A DNA stretch of 64,000 nucleotides from NCBI GenBank assembly GCA_039105265.1, contig JAPFFF010000006.1, forward strand, positions 3,100,001 to 3,164,000, in the 5' to 3' direction. This document shows, piece after piece, positions 32,348 through 42,236 of this stretch. Every line of letters begins with the position of its first letter. Position 1 is the first letter of the stretch. The DNA comes from Tritrichomonas musculus. Lineage: Eukaryota > Parabasalia > Tritrichomonadida > Tritrichomonadidae. Both the position numbers and the translations under genes were made by a program. Under the pieces are notes generated by a model, which had not been told where the DNA came from, did not search any database, and worked only from the letters and a program-made list of their open reading frames with translations.

Positions 32348-33536
32348 AGAGGTCGTTCAACTTATAAAAAGTAATTCAAAAACAGATTATTTTTTAGTAT
32401 GTTATTATATGATATATAAATATAAAGAGAGAATAATATTTTAAAAAAAATTCCGATTGATCTTTAGATATTTTAATTTTTAATAATTCAATGAAAAGCA
32501 ATATTAATCTTGACCATATTTTTGACCTAGAAGATAAAAATTAATTTTATTACACTTTTTCTCATTTTTCATAATTCATTATTATATTTATTTAATAATT
32601 TTTTTAAGAATTCCATACTTTTACTAGTTTATTTCATAAAAAAATAATTTGAGAAGCATTTATTTTTCTCTCAATTTTTTAAAAATAATTTATTCTATAA
32701 TAAAAGTGTAATAAAATTATATAATTTATTTATATCTTTAACAAAACATAAATATTAGTTAATTAATTGAATAGTTATATAATATTAATATTGCATATTA
32801 TTAATTACAATCATTTTAAGAGTATTATTGGAATTATATATATATATTTATAAGATTGAATAATAAATATAATTGTCATTCAATTTTTTCATTTAAATAA
32901 ATAAAAATATTGAATAAATTATTTAAACAGAAAAATACTCTCAAATTATAACAATTGATCTATATCAATAAATATCTAATATTTTGATAAATTAATTGAA
33001 TAATCAAATTAATAATATATATATAAATATATTAAAATATATTAAAATCTTTAATTTGGAGATGATTGTATAGGAATTTAAAATGCAATTTTATAATGCA
33101 AAATTGACTGGAAGAAATTTCCTAAAAAGTTGAAGATAAAATCATATTACAATAACTAACCAAAAGAATAAATACCAAAAACCGGTGAATAATGTTTGAT
33201 GTCAAAAAACTGAAATTATCTAATAATGCAATTCAGAGACCAATAATCATTTAAATAGAATGATTCAAGGTATTTATAACGAGTATATGAATAATAATAT
33301 AATTTATCGTATTAAATCTAACAAATCTTAAAAATTCAAAGATAAAATCAGTAATGATTAATATTATTTCAAAAATTAAAAAAATCTTATTTGACTACAA
33401 TTTTACATTTAACAAAACAGAATAATCCTATAAATTATGATTATATAATTTTTTGGAAATTTTGTTAAATATTTTTTGGTAAAAAGTTGATTGCAAGTAA
33501 AAAGTTACGTTAAAATCACTTCACTGAACGACCTCT
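32348..33536. mobile_element. 1189-bp non-autonomous hAT-like transposon
   Basis: The ends are a perfect 12-bp inverted repeat, AGAGGTCGTTCA and TGAACGACCTCT. Both are flanked by an identical 8-bp target-site duplication, ATCTCTTT (32340-32347 and 33537-33544). The 8-bp duplication and short ends fit the hAT superfamily. The interior is extremely AT-rich and has no open frame of note. It explains almost all of the gene-free gap between the NOC4-like gene and TRM8. Confidence 0.88.
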
Positions 33537-33666
33537 ATCTCTTTTATTTGAAAAAATAAAACAAAACATGAAAAAAATATACATAAAATAAATTAAAAAA
33601 AAAGGATTATAAGATGGAGAAAGAAACAAATATATTTAAAGATAGATAATATAATAGTATTTGTCC

Positions 33667-34395
33667 TCATTTATTTGAAACACGGACAAATAATGCTGAA
33701 TATTTATCGCCATTATTTCTGTCAACCTTCTTTGATTCTTCTGTTGATGTTAGAGCCGCTTGCAGACACTTGTCTTTCATAGATTCTACTGTTTCCATTT
33801 TTTGAAATAATGGGTGATGCTCAATTATTGGAACTGCATAGTCGAAATAATCTTTAACATCTGTAACGAGATAAAAACGAGAGTTTTCTTTCATAATATA
33901 AGCGTATTCATCCATCAGTTGAGGTGAAATAATCCTCCATTTCATTTTCCTTTTTTTAAAATGTGGATCAGGAAATAATACAAATATTTTATCAACGGAA
34001 TGCGGCTCGATATATCTCATTAAAGTCCTCATTGTGTTAGCCCATTGAACTGCAACATTTTTTGCTTTTCCAGTAGATCTATAGGCAACAACTTTATCAT
34101 GAACAAAAGATGATGCGACACAACGAATTTCTAAACCTAGAATTAATTTTTCAGGAAAGAGCTCTCCTAAAGCAAAACTCATTCCTCCATAACCACATCC
34201 TATATCAAGGATTGATGGAGTCTTATCAACAATCTTTTGACCTTCTTCAGTATTCAAAATAGGATAAAAATCAGACCAATCTATTTCTGATGGGTTTAGA
34301 GGAAACGGTATTAATCGATCACTGAGAGGGTTACAATGCGCTCTTTGTCTGTAATCTCTTTTTTTAGGTGCTTTTATCTTTTCTTCTTCAGTCAT
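33667..34395 (-). CDS. TRM8: tRNA (guanine-N7)-methyltransferase, Trm8/METTL1
   Basis: Transfers a methyl group from S-adenosylmethionine to N7 of G46 in the variable loop of tRNAs; in eukaryotes it works with the WD-repeat partner Trm82/WDR4. The N-terminus RDYRQRAHCNPLSD is the family signature. The SAM-binding loop is ILDIGCGYGG (about residues 62-71), followed by LGLEIR. The FPDPHFKKRK motif (about 142-151) and FYLVTDVKDYF (about 178-188) are the usual catalytic and tRNA-contact blocks. The length of 242 aa is normal for a nearly complete enzyme. The stop is TAAA. Confidence 0.96.
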   Translation of the reverse strand: MTEEEKIKAPKKRDYRQRAHCNPLSDRLIPFPLNPSEIDWSDFYPILNTEEGQKIVDKTPSILDIGCGYGGMSFALGELFPEKLILGLEIRCVASSFVHDKVVAYRSTGKAKNVAVQWANTMRTLMRYIEPHSVDKIFVLFPDPHFKKRKMKWRIISPQLMDEYAYIMKENSRFYLVTDVKDYFDYAVPIIEHHPLFQKMETVESMKDKCLQAALTSTEESKKVDRNNGDKYSALFVRVSNK

Positions 34396-34702
34396 TTAGA
34401 AGCCAATTATTAAGATTTCTTAAAAGTTCTCAATTAATTGACTAAAAGACGTTTAATTTTTAACTTTTCATAAAAATCTTTACCTGAGTGATTGTTGATT
34501 CTTTAATAAAGAATAGCAAGAAGATCAAAATAAAAATATAGACAATCACGACAATAATAATTGGTCTATTTATACTTTTTATTAAAATTTTAATGAATTA
34601 TTTTTTGGAAACTGATTAATCACCTCTTTTAGTTTCTGATGATAAAAAAGGAAAATCAAATTCATATATAAATACAATACAATATACAAATCAAAAAATG
34701 TT

Positions 34703-36082
34703 TTAAGCATTTTTGATTTCTCTTGTTTTTTCAACAGGCTTTGAAGTTGTAGAATTGGGATTAATAGACTGAGAATATGGCCTTGATTGATTTGGATGCC
34801 TTCTCCTATTTCTGGTTACTGGAGCAGAAGGCACATTACTATAATTGCTGTCATTATCTTCTAAGCTAATCGATGATGGCGCAAGAATTGAATTTTTTGC
34901 TGTTGGAACAGGAAGAGTTTGGGGAGGTTTTTTCTTGTGCTTCGAATCTTTGGCTTTTTCTTTGGAAGTTTCTGAATCATTATCTTTCTTTCCAAAAAAG
35001 CGAAGGAATTTACTTTTCTTCACTTTTTTCTTTTTCTTGTGTTCATCACTAGTATCCACAATTTTTTTATGTTCTTTAGTTTCTAGAGATTTATTTTTCG
35101 CACCACCAATGTCTCGCAAAACTGAAAAAAATGTAAAATTGGGTTGTGAATCGAATATGACAATATCAGGTTGAAGATCAAGTGAGCTGATTTCACGACC
35201 AAAGTATTGATCAACCTGCTTCATTGAAACATAGCCATGCTGCTCTTTCTCATCAAACTGCTTAGGAATATCTTTTATCCAAGGGTCATTTAAAGCTTGC
35301 TCAATTGTATATCTACTCTCAATATTAACACACATTAAATTGCGAATCATATTTTTAGCTTCAGGACTTAGATATGATGGTATTGAATATTCACCTCTTT
35401 TAATTTGTTGGAAAAGTTGAGTTTGGTTCCTTTTAGTCCATGGAAGTTGACCTGTTAACATTGCATATAATATTACGCCAAAACTCCAAACATCTGTTGT
35501 TTTTCCATTATATGCATGACCACTTATACATTCAGGAGATGCATAACAAGGAGATCCACATGGCGTTTTAACAAGACAATCCTTTGGATTGAAAAATTTA
35601 GATAGACCAAAATCACTAATTTTAATTCTGGCATATTGATCAAGAAGAATATTTTCAGGCTTCATATCTCTATGAGAAACGTCCATTGAATGAAGATATT
35701 GTAATGCCTCGAGAATTTGACGAACAAATGGTTTGGCTTGAGCTTCAGTAAGCTTATTTCGATTAACGATGTATGAAAAAAGATCTCCATTTGGGCAAAA
35801 TTCCATAATAACATAATAATTTTTTTCGTCACACAAAAGGTCTATCATTTGAACTATTCCCGGATGATGCAATTGCTGATTAATTCTGATTTCATATTCA
35901 AATCGAGATTCAAGTGCAGCTGAATGTAAGCGTGATCTTGGGACTATTTTACAAGCAAAAAATTCCTTTGTTTTCTTTTTTTTGCATAATCTAACCTCTG
36001 AAAATGCTCCATCACCAATAGGACCTTGCATTACATATGGCCCAATTTGAGCTGGCACTTCAACATTGAGTTTTTTAGACAT
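34703..36082 (-). CDS. CAMK-type Ser/Thr protein kinase (459 aa)
   Basis: The kinase domain spans about residues 15-270 and looks active: glycine loop GDGAFSEV (23-30), ATP lysine K45 in FACKIV, catalytic HRD with D139 (SHRDMKPENILL), DFG at 157-159 and SPE at 182-184. The GLSKFF and CGSPCYASPE activation segment and the hydrophobic substrate-binding lobe fit the SNF1/AMPK-related (CAMKL) branch. The C-terminal 180 residues hold a Lys-rich linker (about 345-395) and a Ser/Pro/Asn tail without a recognised domain. An Inr (36094-36099, minus) lies 12 nt before the ATG and the stop is TAAA. The substrate is unknown. Confidence 0.95.
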   Translation of the reverse strand: MSKKLNVEVPAQIGPYVMQGPIGDGAFSEVRLCKKKKTKEFFACKIVPRSRLHSAALESRFEYEIRINQQLHHPGIVQMIDLLCDEKNYYVIMEFCPNGDLFSYIVNRNKLTEAQAKPFVRQILEALQYLHSMDVSHRDMKPENILLDQYARIKISDFGLSKFFNPKDCLVKTPCGSPCYASPECISGHAYNGKTTDVWSFGVILYAMLTGQLPWTKRNQTQLFQQIKRGEYSIPSYLSPEAKNMIRNLMCVNIESRYTIEQALNDPWIKDIPKQFDEKEQHGYVSMKQVDQYFGREISSLDLQPDIVIFDSQPNFTFFSVLRDIGGAKNKSLETKEHKKIVDTSDEHKKKKKVKKSKFLRFFGKKDNDSETSKEKAKDSKHKKKPPQTLPVPTAKNSILAPSSISLEDNDSNYSNVPSAPVTRNRRRHPNQSRPYSQSINPNSTTSKPVEKTREIKNA

Positions 36083-36093
36083 TCAAAATCCCT

Positions 36094-36099
36094 AAATGA
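36094..36099 (-). promoter_or_regulatory. Initiator (Inr) of the CAMK-type kinase gene
   Basis: TCATTT on the minus strand, an exact TCAYTW match, 12 nt before the start codon at 36082. Confidence 0.65.
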
Positions 36100-36642
36100 A
36101 ATATGGTGATTTTTTTAAAAAAAATAAAAAATATAATGGCCGATTCAAAATTCAATAAAAAGATATAAATTCATAACTTTTTATTATTTCTTCATGAATC
36201 TCTTTATTTATTATCTACTGAAAATAATAACGATGTATTTCTTTGTTTTATAAAATTAAATTTATTTATTTTTTTTGAAATGACCTCAAATTCAATAAAT
36301 AATCGGATAATTGAATTTTATAAAGATATTCAAATGATGCATATGATGGAAACTCTTTGTTTTTTTGAGGTAATTCTTTTTGTAAAAATTCTCAAATAGA
36401 CAATTCCATATTACATTTTTAGTTTGCTTATAAATATCGCTTGAAATTTCTCCAAAAAAGTTAACTCTATGCGTTTAAATTGAATTATTATTTTAATAAG
36501 TTTAGCGATTTGTTTTAAATAAAATTCTTTTTTTTGTATATTATAATAAGCAAATATATTTTAACAAATATTTTTATAATTAATTTCATATTTAATTTCT
36601 TTTCCCACCATATACAAGGAGAATTCCGAGTGTATTTATTGA
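36100..36642. other. Intergenic stretch between divergent genes
   Basis: AT-rich DNA with no gene. It separates the divergently transcribed kinase and the small unknown gene. Confidence 0.55.
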
Positions 36643-36699
36643 ATGTATTTAAAAAGTTTTTTTTTATTTACAAAAAGTTATTATATTAGAATTGTAAAA

Positions 36700-37191
36700 A
36701 TGTATCATAATCAACTTCTTTTTCCATCAGCTACAAAATTAGTTGAAATTTTGTCAACAAATCCGAATGCAGCACAGATTTTGCAGCCAAGATTAGCAAG
36801 TATAAAAGACGAACTTCAAGGATTACCTCTGAAAGACAATTTCATTAATCAAATAAATCAACAAGAAATCGCTAACCCAGCATTTGCAGCTGCTTCGGTA
36901 GCTAATGATGATGAAGCTAATTCAGAAGAAAAAAGACTAGTTGCAGCAGTTAAGGAAACAATGACAAATATTGGTGCAATTCAACTCCTCGACAAATTAC
37001 AAACCGAAAATAATTTGACAACAGATCAATTAAGACAACTTACAGTTATTTTAGCAGAAAAGTGCGGAATAGCTACTCAGCCCAGCCAATTTAAAACTCT
37101 AGATGTTATTTATAGATGGTTTGATGCAAACTGGGATATAATTGAACCAAATACAACAGGAATGCTTATTGTTAATTGTGACGGAAAATAA
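36700..37191 (+). CDS. Hypothetical helical protein (163 aa)
   Basis: The open frame reaches back to an ATG at 36643, but the first 19 codons there (MYLKSFFLFTKSYYIRI) look like translated AT-rich leader, so the start at 36700 (MYHNQLLFPSATKLVEIL) is preferred; this is not certain. The product is soluble and mostly helical, with an Ala-rich middle and Gln/Leu-rich helices (DKLQTENNLTTDQLRQLTVI). No known domain is recognised and no Inr is evident. Confidence 0.7.
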   Translation: MYHNQLLFPSATKLVEILSTNPNAAQILQPRLASIKDELQGLPLKDNFINQINQQEIANPAFAAASVANDDEANSEEKRLVAAVKETMTNIGAIQLLDKLQTENNLTTDQLRQLTVILAEKCGIATQPSQFKTLDVIYRWFDANWDIIEPNTTGMLIVNCDGK

Positions 37192-37466
37192 TTTTTTTAA
37201 CACCTTATTTTTATTTATAATTAATTATTAAATTTTTATAGCATATTAATATTATGAATATCAAATGGTATTAATCATATATTTGATACATATTATGAAT
37301 ATCAAATGATATTATTTAATCATTTATCAAATATATATTGTCAACTAGCTTTTTTTTATTATATTACATGAGTGCGAACATTTTTAAAACATAATCTGCA
37401 ATTTTTTTCAATGAAATATATACATACTAATAAACGAATAGAATTTTTTAACGGATTAATCTAATT

Positions 37467-38162
37467 TTATCTTCTTTTTGTGATGAATACAATGACTACA
37501 ATAATAAGTAAAAGTAAAAATAAAAGAAAGATAGGGTCTGGGTATCGAGTAAATATTTGATTTTCAGACCTGAGCTTTTTAATCAACGAATCAACTTGCT
37601 TCTTAGTTTCTTCTTTACTGCCTTCATTATTAATAACAAATGTGGATTGTTTGCATTTCTTTTCAATAGGAATCTGAGATTTAATTCGGCTTTCAGCTGT
37701 TTCAAGTGAAAAATTATTTCTTTTCATAAGCCTTTCAATTTGTACTTCTGGTTTTACTGCAACTGTAACAACTTCATCAAAAAACTTAGGTTTCATGTGG
37801 ATTTCGAAAAATAGTGGAACATCAACAACAACAATTGGCTCTCTTGAAAACCAACATTTTATTGTTTCACAAAAAATTGTTCTTAAAACTAATGGATGAA
37901 CAATATGGTTCAACTTGCGTCGCTCTGAGAAATCATGAAAAACCAGATCACCAAGTTTTTTTCTATTTATTGTTTTATCTGAATTCAGGTATTTATCACC
38001 AAAAACTTTAACTATTTTAGCGTAGGCTGAGCCACCAGGACGTTGCAATTGATAAGTGATCTTATCTGAATCAATAATTGGAATATTATAATATTGCTGT
38101 AAATAGTCTCCAACAGTCGTTTTCCCGCATGCAATACCACCTGTTAGAACAATTAATTTCAT
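37467..38162 (-). CDS. Dephospho-CoA kinase with C-terminal membrane helix
   Basis: Catalyses the last step of coenzyme A synthesis, ATP-dependent phosphorylation of the 3'-hydroxyl of dephospho-CoA. The P-loop is TGGIACGKTT (residues 7-16). IIDSDKITYQLQRPGGSAY, HDFSERRKLNHIVHP and VVDVPLFFE are the usual CoaE blocks. MKRNNFSLETAESRIKSQIPIEKKCKQSTFVINNEG covers the LID region. After a normal-length enzyme (about 200 aa) comes a hydrophobic stretch (PIFLLFLLLLIIVVIVFI, about 211-228) closed by KRR: a tail-anchor layout that would place the catalytic domain on the cytosolic face of a membrane. The stop is TAAA. Confidence 0.93.
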   Translation of the reverse strand: MKLIVLTGGIACGKTTVGDYLQQYYNIPIIDSDKITYQLQRPGGSAYAKIVKVFGDKYLNSDKTINRKKLGDLVFHDFSERRKLNHIVHPLVLRTIFCETIKCWFSREPIVVVDVPLFFEIHMKPKFFDEVVTVAVKPEVQIERLMKRNNFSLETAESRIKSQIPIEKKCKQSTFVINNEGSKEETKKQVDSLIKKLRSENQIFTRYPDPIFLLFLLLLIIVVIVFITKRR

Positions 38163-38714
38163 GATTTTGATCTAAAAACGAAATTTTTTTTTTTCTACCA
38201 TTTATTACAGAAAAAGTTTTATAATAAACGGTCATATATTGTAGAAAGAGATTGTGTCTCAACTTTTTGAGAGAACTAATAGAAAAAAATAAGAAGAAAA
38301 TGGAGAATAATATTTACTGAGGCTATTCATGTTAAAAAAAAATGCATCTTTTTATGTTACATGATTTTTACCGATCTTTCCTTTCGATAGAAATTTTTAT
38401 CTCTCGATAGAAAATGAATTTTTTGATGAAGCTTTAAGAAAATAATTAAATTAAAAAAACATATTTATTCTCATTTAATTTAATCCATAATAATAGTATC
38501 ATATAAAATATCATTTTACATAAAAATATCAAATAATTTTTATATTTTTGACTTAAATGGATTAAGCAAAACTTAATAAAAATTCAGGAAAATTATTAAA
38601 ATTATAATATTTATCAATGAAATATTCATATATACTTATAGATATGGTATGCTTGTCTATAATTTTCATTCATTATCATTTTTACAATTAAAGATAAATT
38701 GATTTCAAATATCT
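38163..38714. other. Intergenic stretch
   Basis: AT-rich, no gene seen. Contains two nearby copies of ctcgatagaaa/ttcgatagaaa (about 38386-38413). It ends at the target duplication of transposon copy 2. Confidence 0.55.
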
Positions 38715-38722
38715 AAAAATTC

Positions 38723-39334
38723 GGTAGATTTTTTTTTTTCCTTTTTTCAGAGATTTTCTCTCAAACGCTTTGAAAAAGTTTTTACTCACAATTTTTCGCC
38801 TTTTTTCCGAGATTTTATTTCAGAAATTTTAATGGAGTAATATGACATAAATATAAATAATGTAAAAAAGAAATATTTATTATAATAAAGTATAGTTTTT
38901 TCAAAGCCTTTTTAGCTTTTTTTGGGAATGATGCAAAATCAAACAGCTGGGCAATAAAAATTCTGTGACTTATTACTAATATTGAAATATATGTGTTACA
39001 ATAGCTTCAATTCTTTTTAATTTTCATTATAAAGGAGTAGAATCGTTGCATAAAGCATGCTTTGATGGCTAATTTGAATTTAAAAAACGTTTACTATATA
39101 AATATTAAATGACAAAGAATATCAAATGTGGGATAGCTGCCAATCTTTCAGTCCCCTATATCAGCTTGTTTCTAACCAATTGATGCTGTTTTCCGAAAAG
39201 AATAGTGAAATAACATACCGTGGGCTTACATAGAATCAATAAAAATTATTATAAACAGCCATTATGAAAACGATTAAAAAATATTCAAAAAATTGAGAGG
39301 AAAATCTCTGAAAAAAAGCATTTTACGATCTACC
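38723..39334 (-). mobile_element. 612-bp non-autonomous DNA transposon, copy 2
   Basis: The reverse complement of the element at 1233-1845 over its whole length, with a few scattered base differences. It begins GGTAGAT and ends ATCTACC, and is flanked by an 8-bp duplication AAAAATTC (38715-38722 and 39335-39342) different from that of copy 1. This proves two independent insertions. It has no coding capacity. It lies about 300 bp upstream of the Sel1 pseudokinase gene. Confidence 0.92.
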
Positions 39335-39639
39335 AAAAATTCAATAGGAAATTTTAACGTATCGTATATTTCGCCCACTTCTTGAAAGAGAAAGCATATC
39401 ATATTCAATAACTTAAAATCACTTGTTTTTCTATAAACTATATTAAATTTTGGTTTAATTGATTTTGGTAAACAATATTCTATAATGGGCAAAACATTAA
39501 AATTTCAACAAAACTTAAATCTTTTCTATGAAATTCGTTTGAATTTCTTTTTTTTCTTTATATAAACTTATTAAAAATTCAGAGCATAATAACAAACTGC
39601 ATTCAATTTTTTTTTTTCTCCATCTATATAATATATTCT

Positions 39640-41949
39640 ATGAATAAAGAAGATATACGTCCTTTTTCGTTTTACTCCGATAGAGAAAAATTAGGATCCT
39701 CAGATAATAGCTATAAGGTACGAACAGATGGGCAAAATTTATTTGCAAAAATTACATCAATTCAAATAGACCAATCTGATTTAAGCAAAATCGCTAAAAA
39801 AGTTAGTTTATATCAAAGGCTTCAACATAAGTCTATAATTAAATTCTTATCTATCTTCAAAGATGACAACAAACTTGGCTACATGTCCCCTTTTTGCAAA
39901 AGTGAGTCACTTAAGGAGCGTTTAACTTTTTTAGATTCTACAGAAAAAATGATTGTATTATATGGATTTGCATGCGCACTTAAATATCTTAAAGACAATC
40001 AAATTTATCCAACAAATTTAAATGGCCTTGAAAAAATCATACTCGATGACAGCAAATATCCTCAACTCTCTGGATTTTATTTTTCTGAGCTAGAGGAAAC
40101 AAGCTATAATAACAACGATTTCTTAATACCACCAGAAATAGACAACTCTTCTTCAATTAAAGAAAGCTCTCTTCCATACATTTTTGGTGCATATGCATTT
40201 ATGGTTACGACCAATCAAAATTCTAAAGAAAGCGTTAATCAAGGCCAAGAGTTACCTAGTTATTTACCACAAACTTTTAAGACCACAATTCAACAATGCT
40301 TAGAATCCGAATCAAGCAGGCCTACTATTGATCAGATTACTACAATGTTTACTAACGGATCATTATCTTTTCCTGGTTTTGATTCAGGAAAATTCAATAA
40401 TTATAAGGATTTTTTAAATAATGATTCTAGCAACGATGAAGAATATGAATCTTCAAGTGAAAATGATGATAAAAATCCAATGTCTGGTTTTTCATCGGCT
40501 AATCCAATGAACAATGAAAGCGATAAGATTTCAGGATTGCAAGCATCTACATTTGGAATGCTTGATAGCCAGTCATCATCACCGCGAAAATCAGCAAACT
40601 CAGGCTCAAATAATCCTAATGTAATTACATTCGGAAGTCGCGCTGCTACAAACCAAACAGAGTGTAATAATGATGATCAGTCTGTTAGTCCGGAATATGT
40701 TCCTTATACTAATAATGTCACAAATAACAATGAATATGCTAATCCATATCAAACAAACTTTGCTGTTCCAGTCAGTTTTGGCACTTCACAAATCCCGGAC
40801 GTTCAAACAATTATATCTGATGCTCATAGTGGGAATCCAGATGCCATGTTTGTTTATGGAAAGCAGCTTTACGATGGACAAGGTGTTCCACAAAATCTTC
40901 ACAAAGCTGCATATTATTTCAAACAATCTGGAAAACGAGGAAATCCAAACGGTGAATTCTTTTATGCAATGATGCTTGAAAACGGATTTGGTGTAAACAA
41001 AGACTTAGCAAAAGCAATCAGACATTATGCAAAAAGCGCTCGACTTGGATCTGCTGATGGAAACTTTAAATATGGAACTTTCCTCGATCATGGTATTGGT
41101 GTTAATGTATCTCGTCAAGGAGCCGTTCAACATTACCAACGGGCAGCAATGCAAGGCCATCCTTTCGCAAAGTATCTTTATGGATTTGCTTTATTAAAAG
41201 GAAGAGGATGCATCAAAAATCCAGAATTAGGGGCTAATTTGGTCAGAGAAGCAGCAGACGCAGGAATTGTATCTGCACAAAATCTTTATGGATATATGCT
41301 TCTCAAAGGCGTAGGTACTATGAAGGATCAAAACAGAGCTCTTTACTATGTCAAAATGGCTGCTGATCAACAATATCCACCTGCACTTAATTTATACGCT
41401 GAAATGCTAGTAGCTGGTCGAGGAATAGAAGCCAATCCAGAAAAAGCTTTTGAATTCTTTAAGAAGTCATCAGAACTTGGTGATCCTAATGCAGAAAATA
41501 ACGTAGGAAAAATGTATCAGCTCGGACTTGGAGTCAAGAAAGATGAAAAAGAAGCAGTTCAATATTTCATAAAATCCGCAGAAAAAGGAAATATCCAGGC
41601 AATGGTGAACTTGGGAATGGCCTATCAAAGCGGAACAGGCGTTTCATCTGATTCAACAAAAGCATTTAAATTATACTCATTTGCAGCTGAAAGAAACAAT
41701 CCACAGGCAATTATTTTCGTAGGCATATGTTATGAAAATGGAACAGGAGTTAAGAAAGATGAAAAAATGGCTTACCAATGCTATGAAAGAGTTGCTAATA
41801 TGGAAAATTGTAATGGTATTTATCATAAAGGAAGATGTTTGCTAAATGGAATTGGTATCAAGAAAAATAAAGAAGAAGCCATTAATGTCTTAAAGTATGC
41901 TTCTCTTAAAGGAAGTACAAGAGCTCAAGTACTCATTGATTCATTATAA
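39640..41949 (+). CDS. Pseudokinase fused to Sel1-like repeats (769 aa)
   Basis: The first 250 residues follow a protein-kinase fold: a lysine in FAKITSIQI (about 46), HKSIIKFLSIFKD, and a helical lobe ending EQCLESESSRPTIDQI-like sequence. The catalytic motifs are lost: no HRD (the position reads PTNLNGLEKIIL) and no DFG (LSGFYF). A Ser/Asn-rich linker (about 255-390) leads to ten consecutive Sel1-like repeats (about 397-765), each of the type YGxMLxxGxGVxKDxxKAxxYxxxAAxxG. Sel1 repeats act as protein-binding scaffolds, for instance in ER quality control. Kinase-Sel1 fusions are common in trichomonads. No signal peptide is seen, so it is likely cytosolic. Confidence 0.9.
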   Translation: MNKEDIRPFSFYSDREKLGSSDNSYKVRTDGQNLFAKITSIQIDQSDLSKIAKKVSLYQRLQHKSIIKFLSIFKDDNKLGYMSPFCKSESLKERLTFLDSTEKMIVLYGFACALKYLKDNQIYPTNLNGLEKIILDDSKYPQLSGFYFSELEETSYNNNDFLIPPEIDNSSSIKESSLPYIFGAYAFMVTTNQNSKESVNQGQELPSYLPQTFKTTIQQCLESESSRPTIDQITTMFTNGSLSFPGFDSGKFNNYKDFLNNDSSNDEEYESSSENDDKNPMSGFSSANPMNNESDKISGLQASTFGMLDSQSSSPRKSANSGSNNPNVITFGSRAATNQTECNNDDQSVSPEYVPYTNNVTNNNEYANPYQTNFAVPVSFGTSQIPDVQTIISDAHSGNPDAMFVYGKQLYDGQGVPQNLHKAAYYFKQSGKRGNPNGEFFYAMMLENGFGVNKDLAKAIRHYAKSARLGSADGNFKYGTFLDHGIGVNVSRQGAVQHYQRAAMQGHPFAKYLYGFALLKGRGCIKNPELGANLVREAADAGIVSAQNLYGYMLLKGVGTMKDQNRALYYVKMAADQQYPPALNLYAEMLVAGRGIEANPEKAFEFFKKSSELGDPNAENNVGKMYQLGLGVKKDEKEAVQYFIKSAEKGNIQAMVNLGMAYQSGTGVSSDSTKAFKLYSFAAERNNPQAIIFVGICYENGTGVKKDEKMAYQCYERVANMENCNGIYHKGRCLLNGIGIKKNKEEAINVLKYASLKGSTRAQVLIDSL

Positions 41950-42212
41950 TATCTTAATTTTATTATACTTTCCCTTCATTATAGGTAATATATCAGTTAA
42001 ATAAACAAAAAGGAAAAGAAAAAGTTTATTTAAAAATTTCTCAATTCAAAATTTTTTTGCTGATTCTGAGTAAGTTTCTAAATGATTAGTTAGAAAAACA
42101 ATTATTTTTTTTTTTTTTTTTAAAGAATCAAGTATTAAGTATAATTAATAACTTTTTTTATATTATTTAAAAAATTCCAAAAAGATAAAAGCAAATTTTG
42201 AAAATTTTCCCG

Positions 42213-42218
42213 TCACTT
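42213..42218 (+). promoter_or_regulatory. Initiator (Inr) of the CAND1 gene
   Basis: TCACTT matches TCAYTW exactly. The +1 A is about 22 nt before the ATG at 42237. Confidence 0.6.
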
Positions 42219-42236
42219 TAATTTTTATTTATAAAG

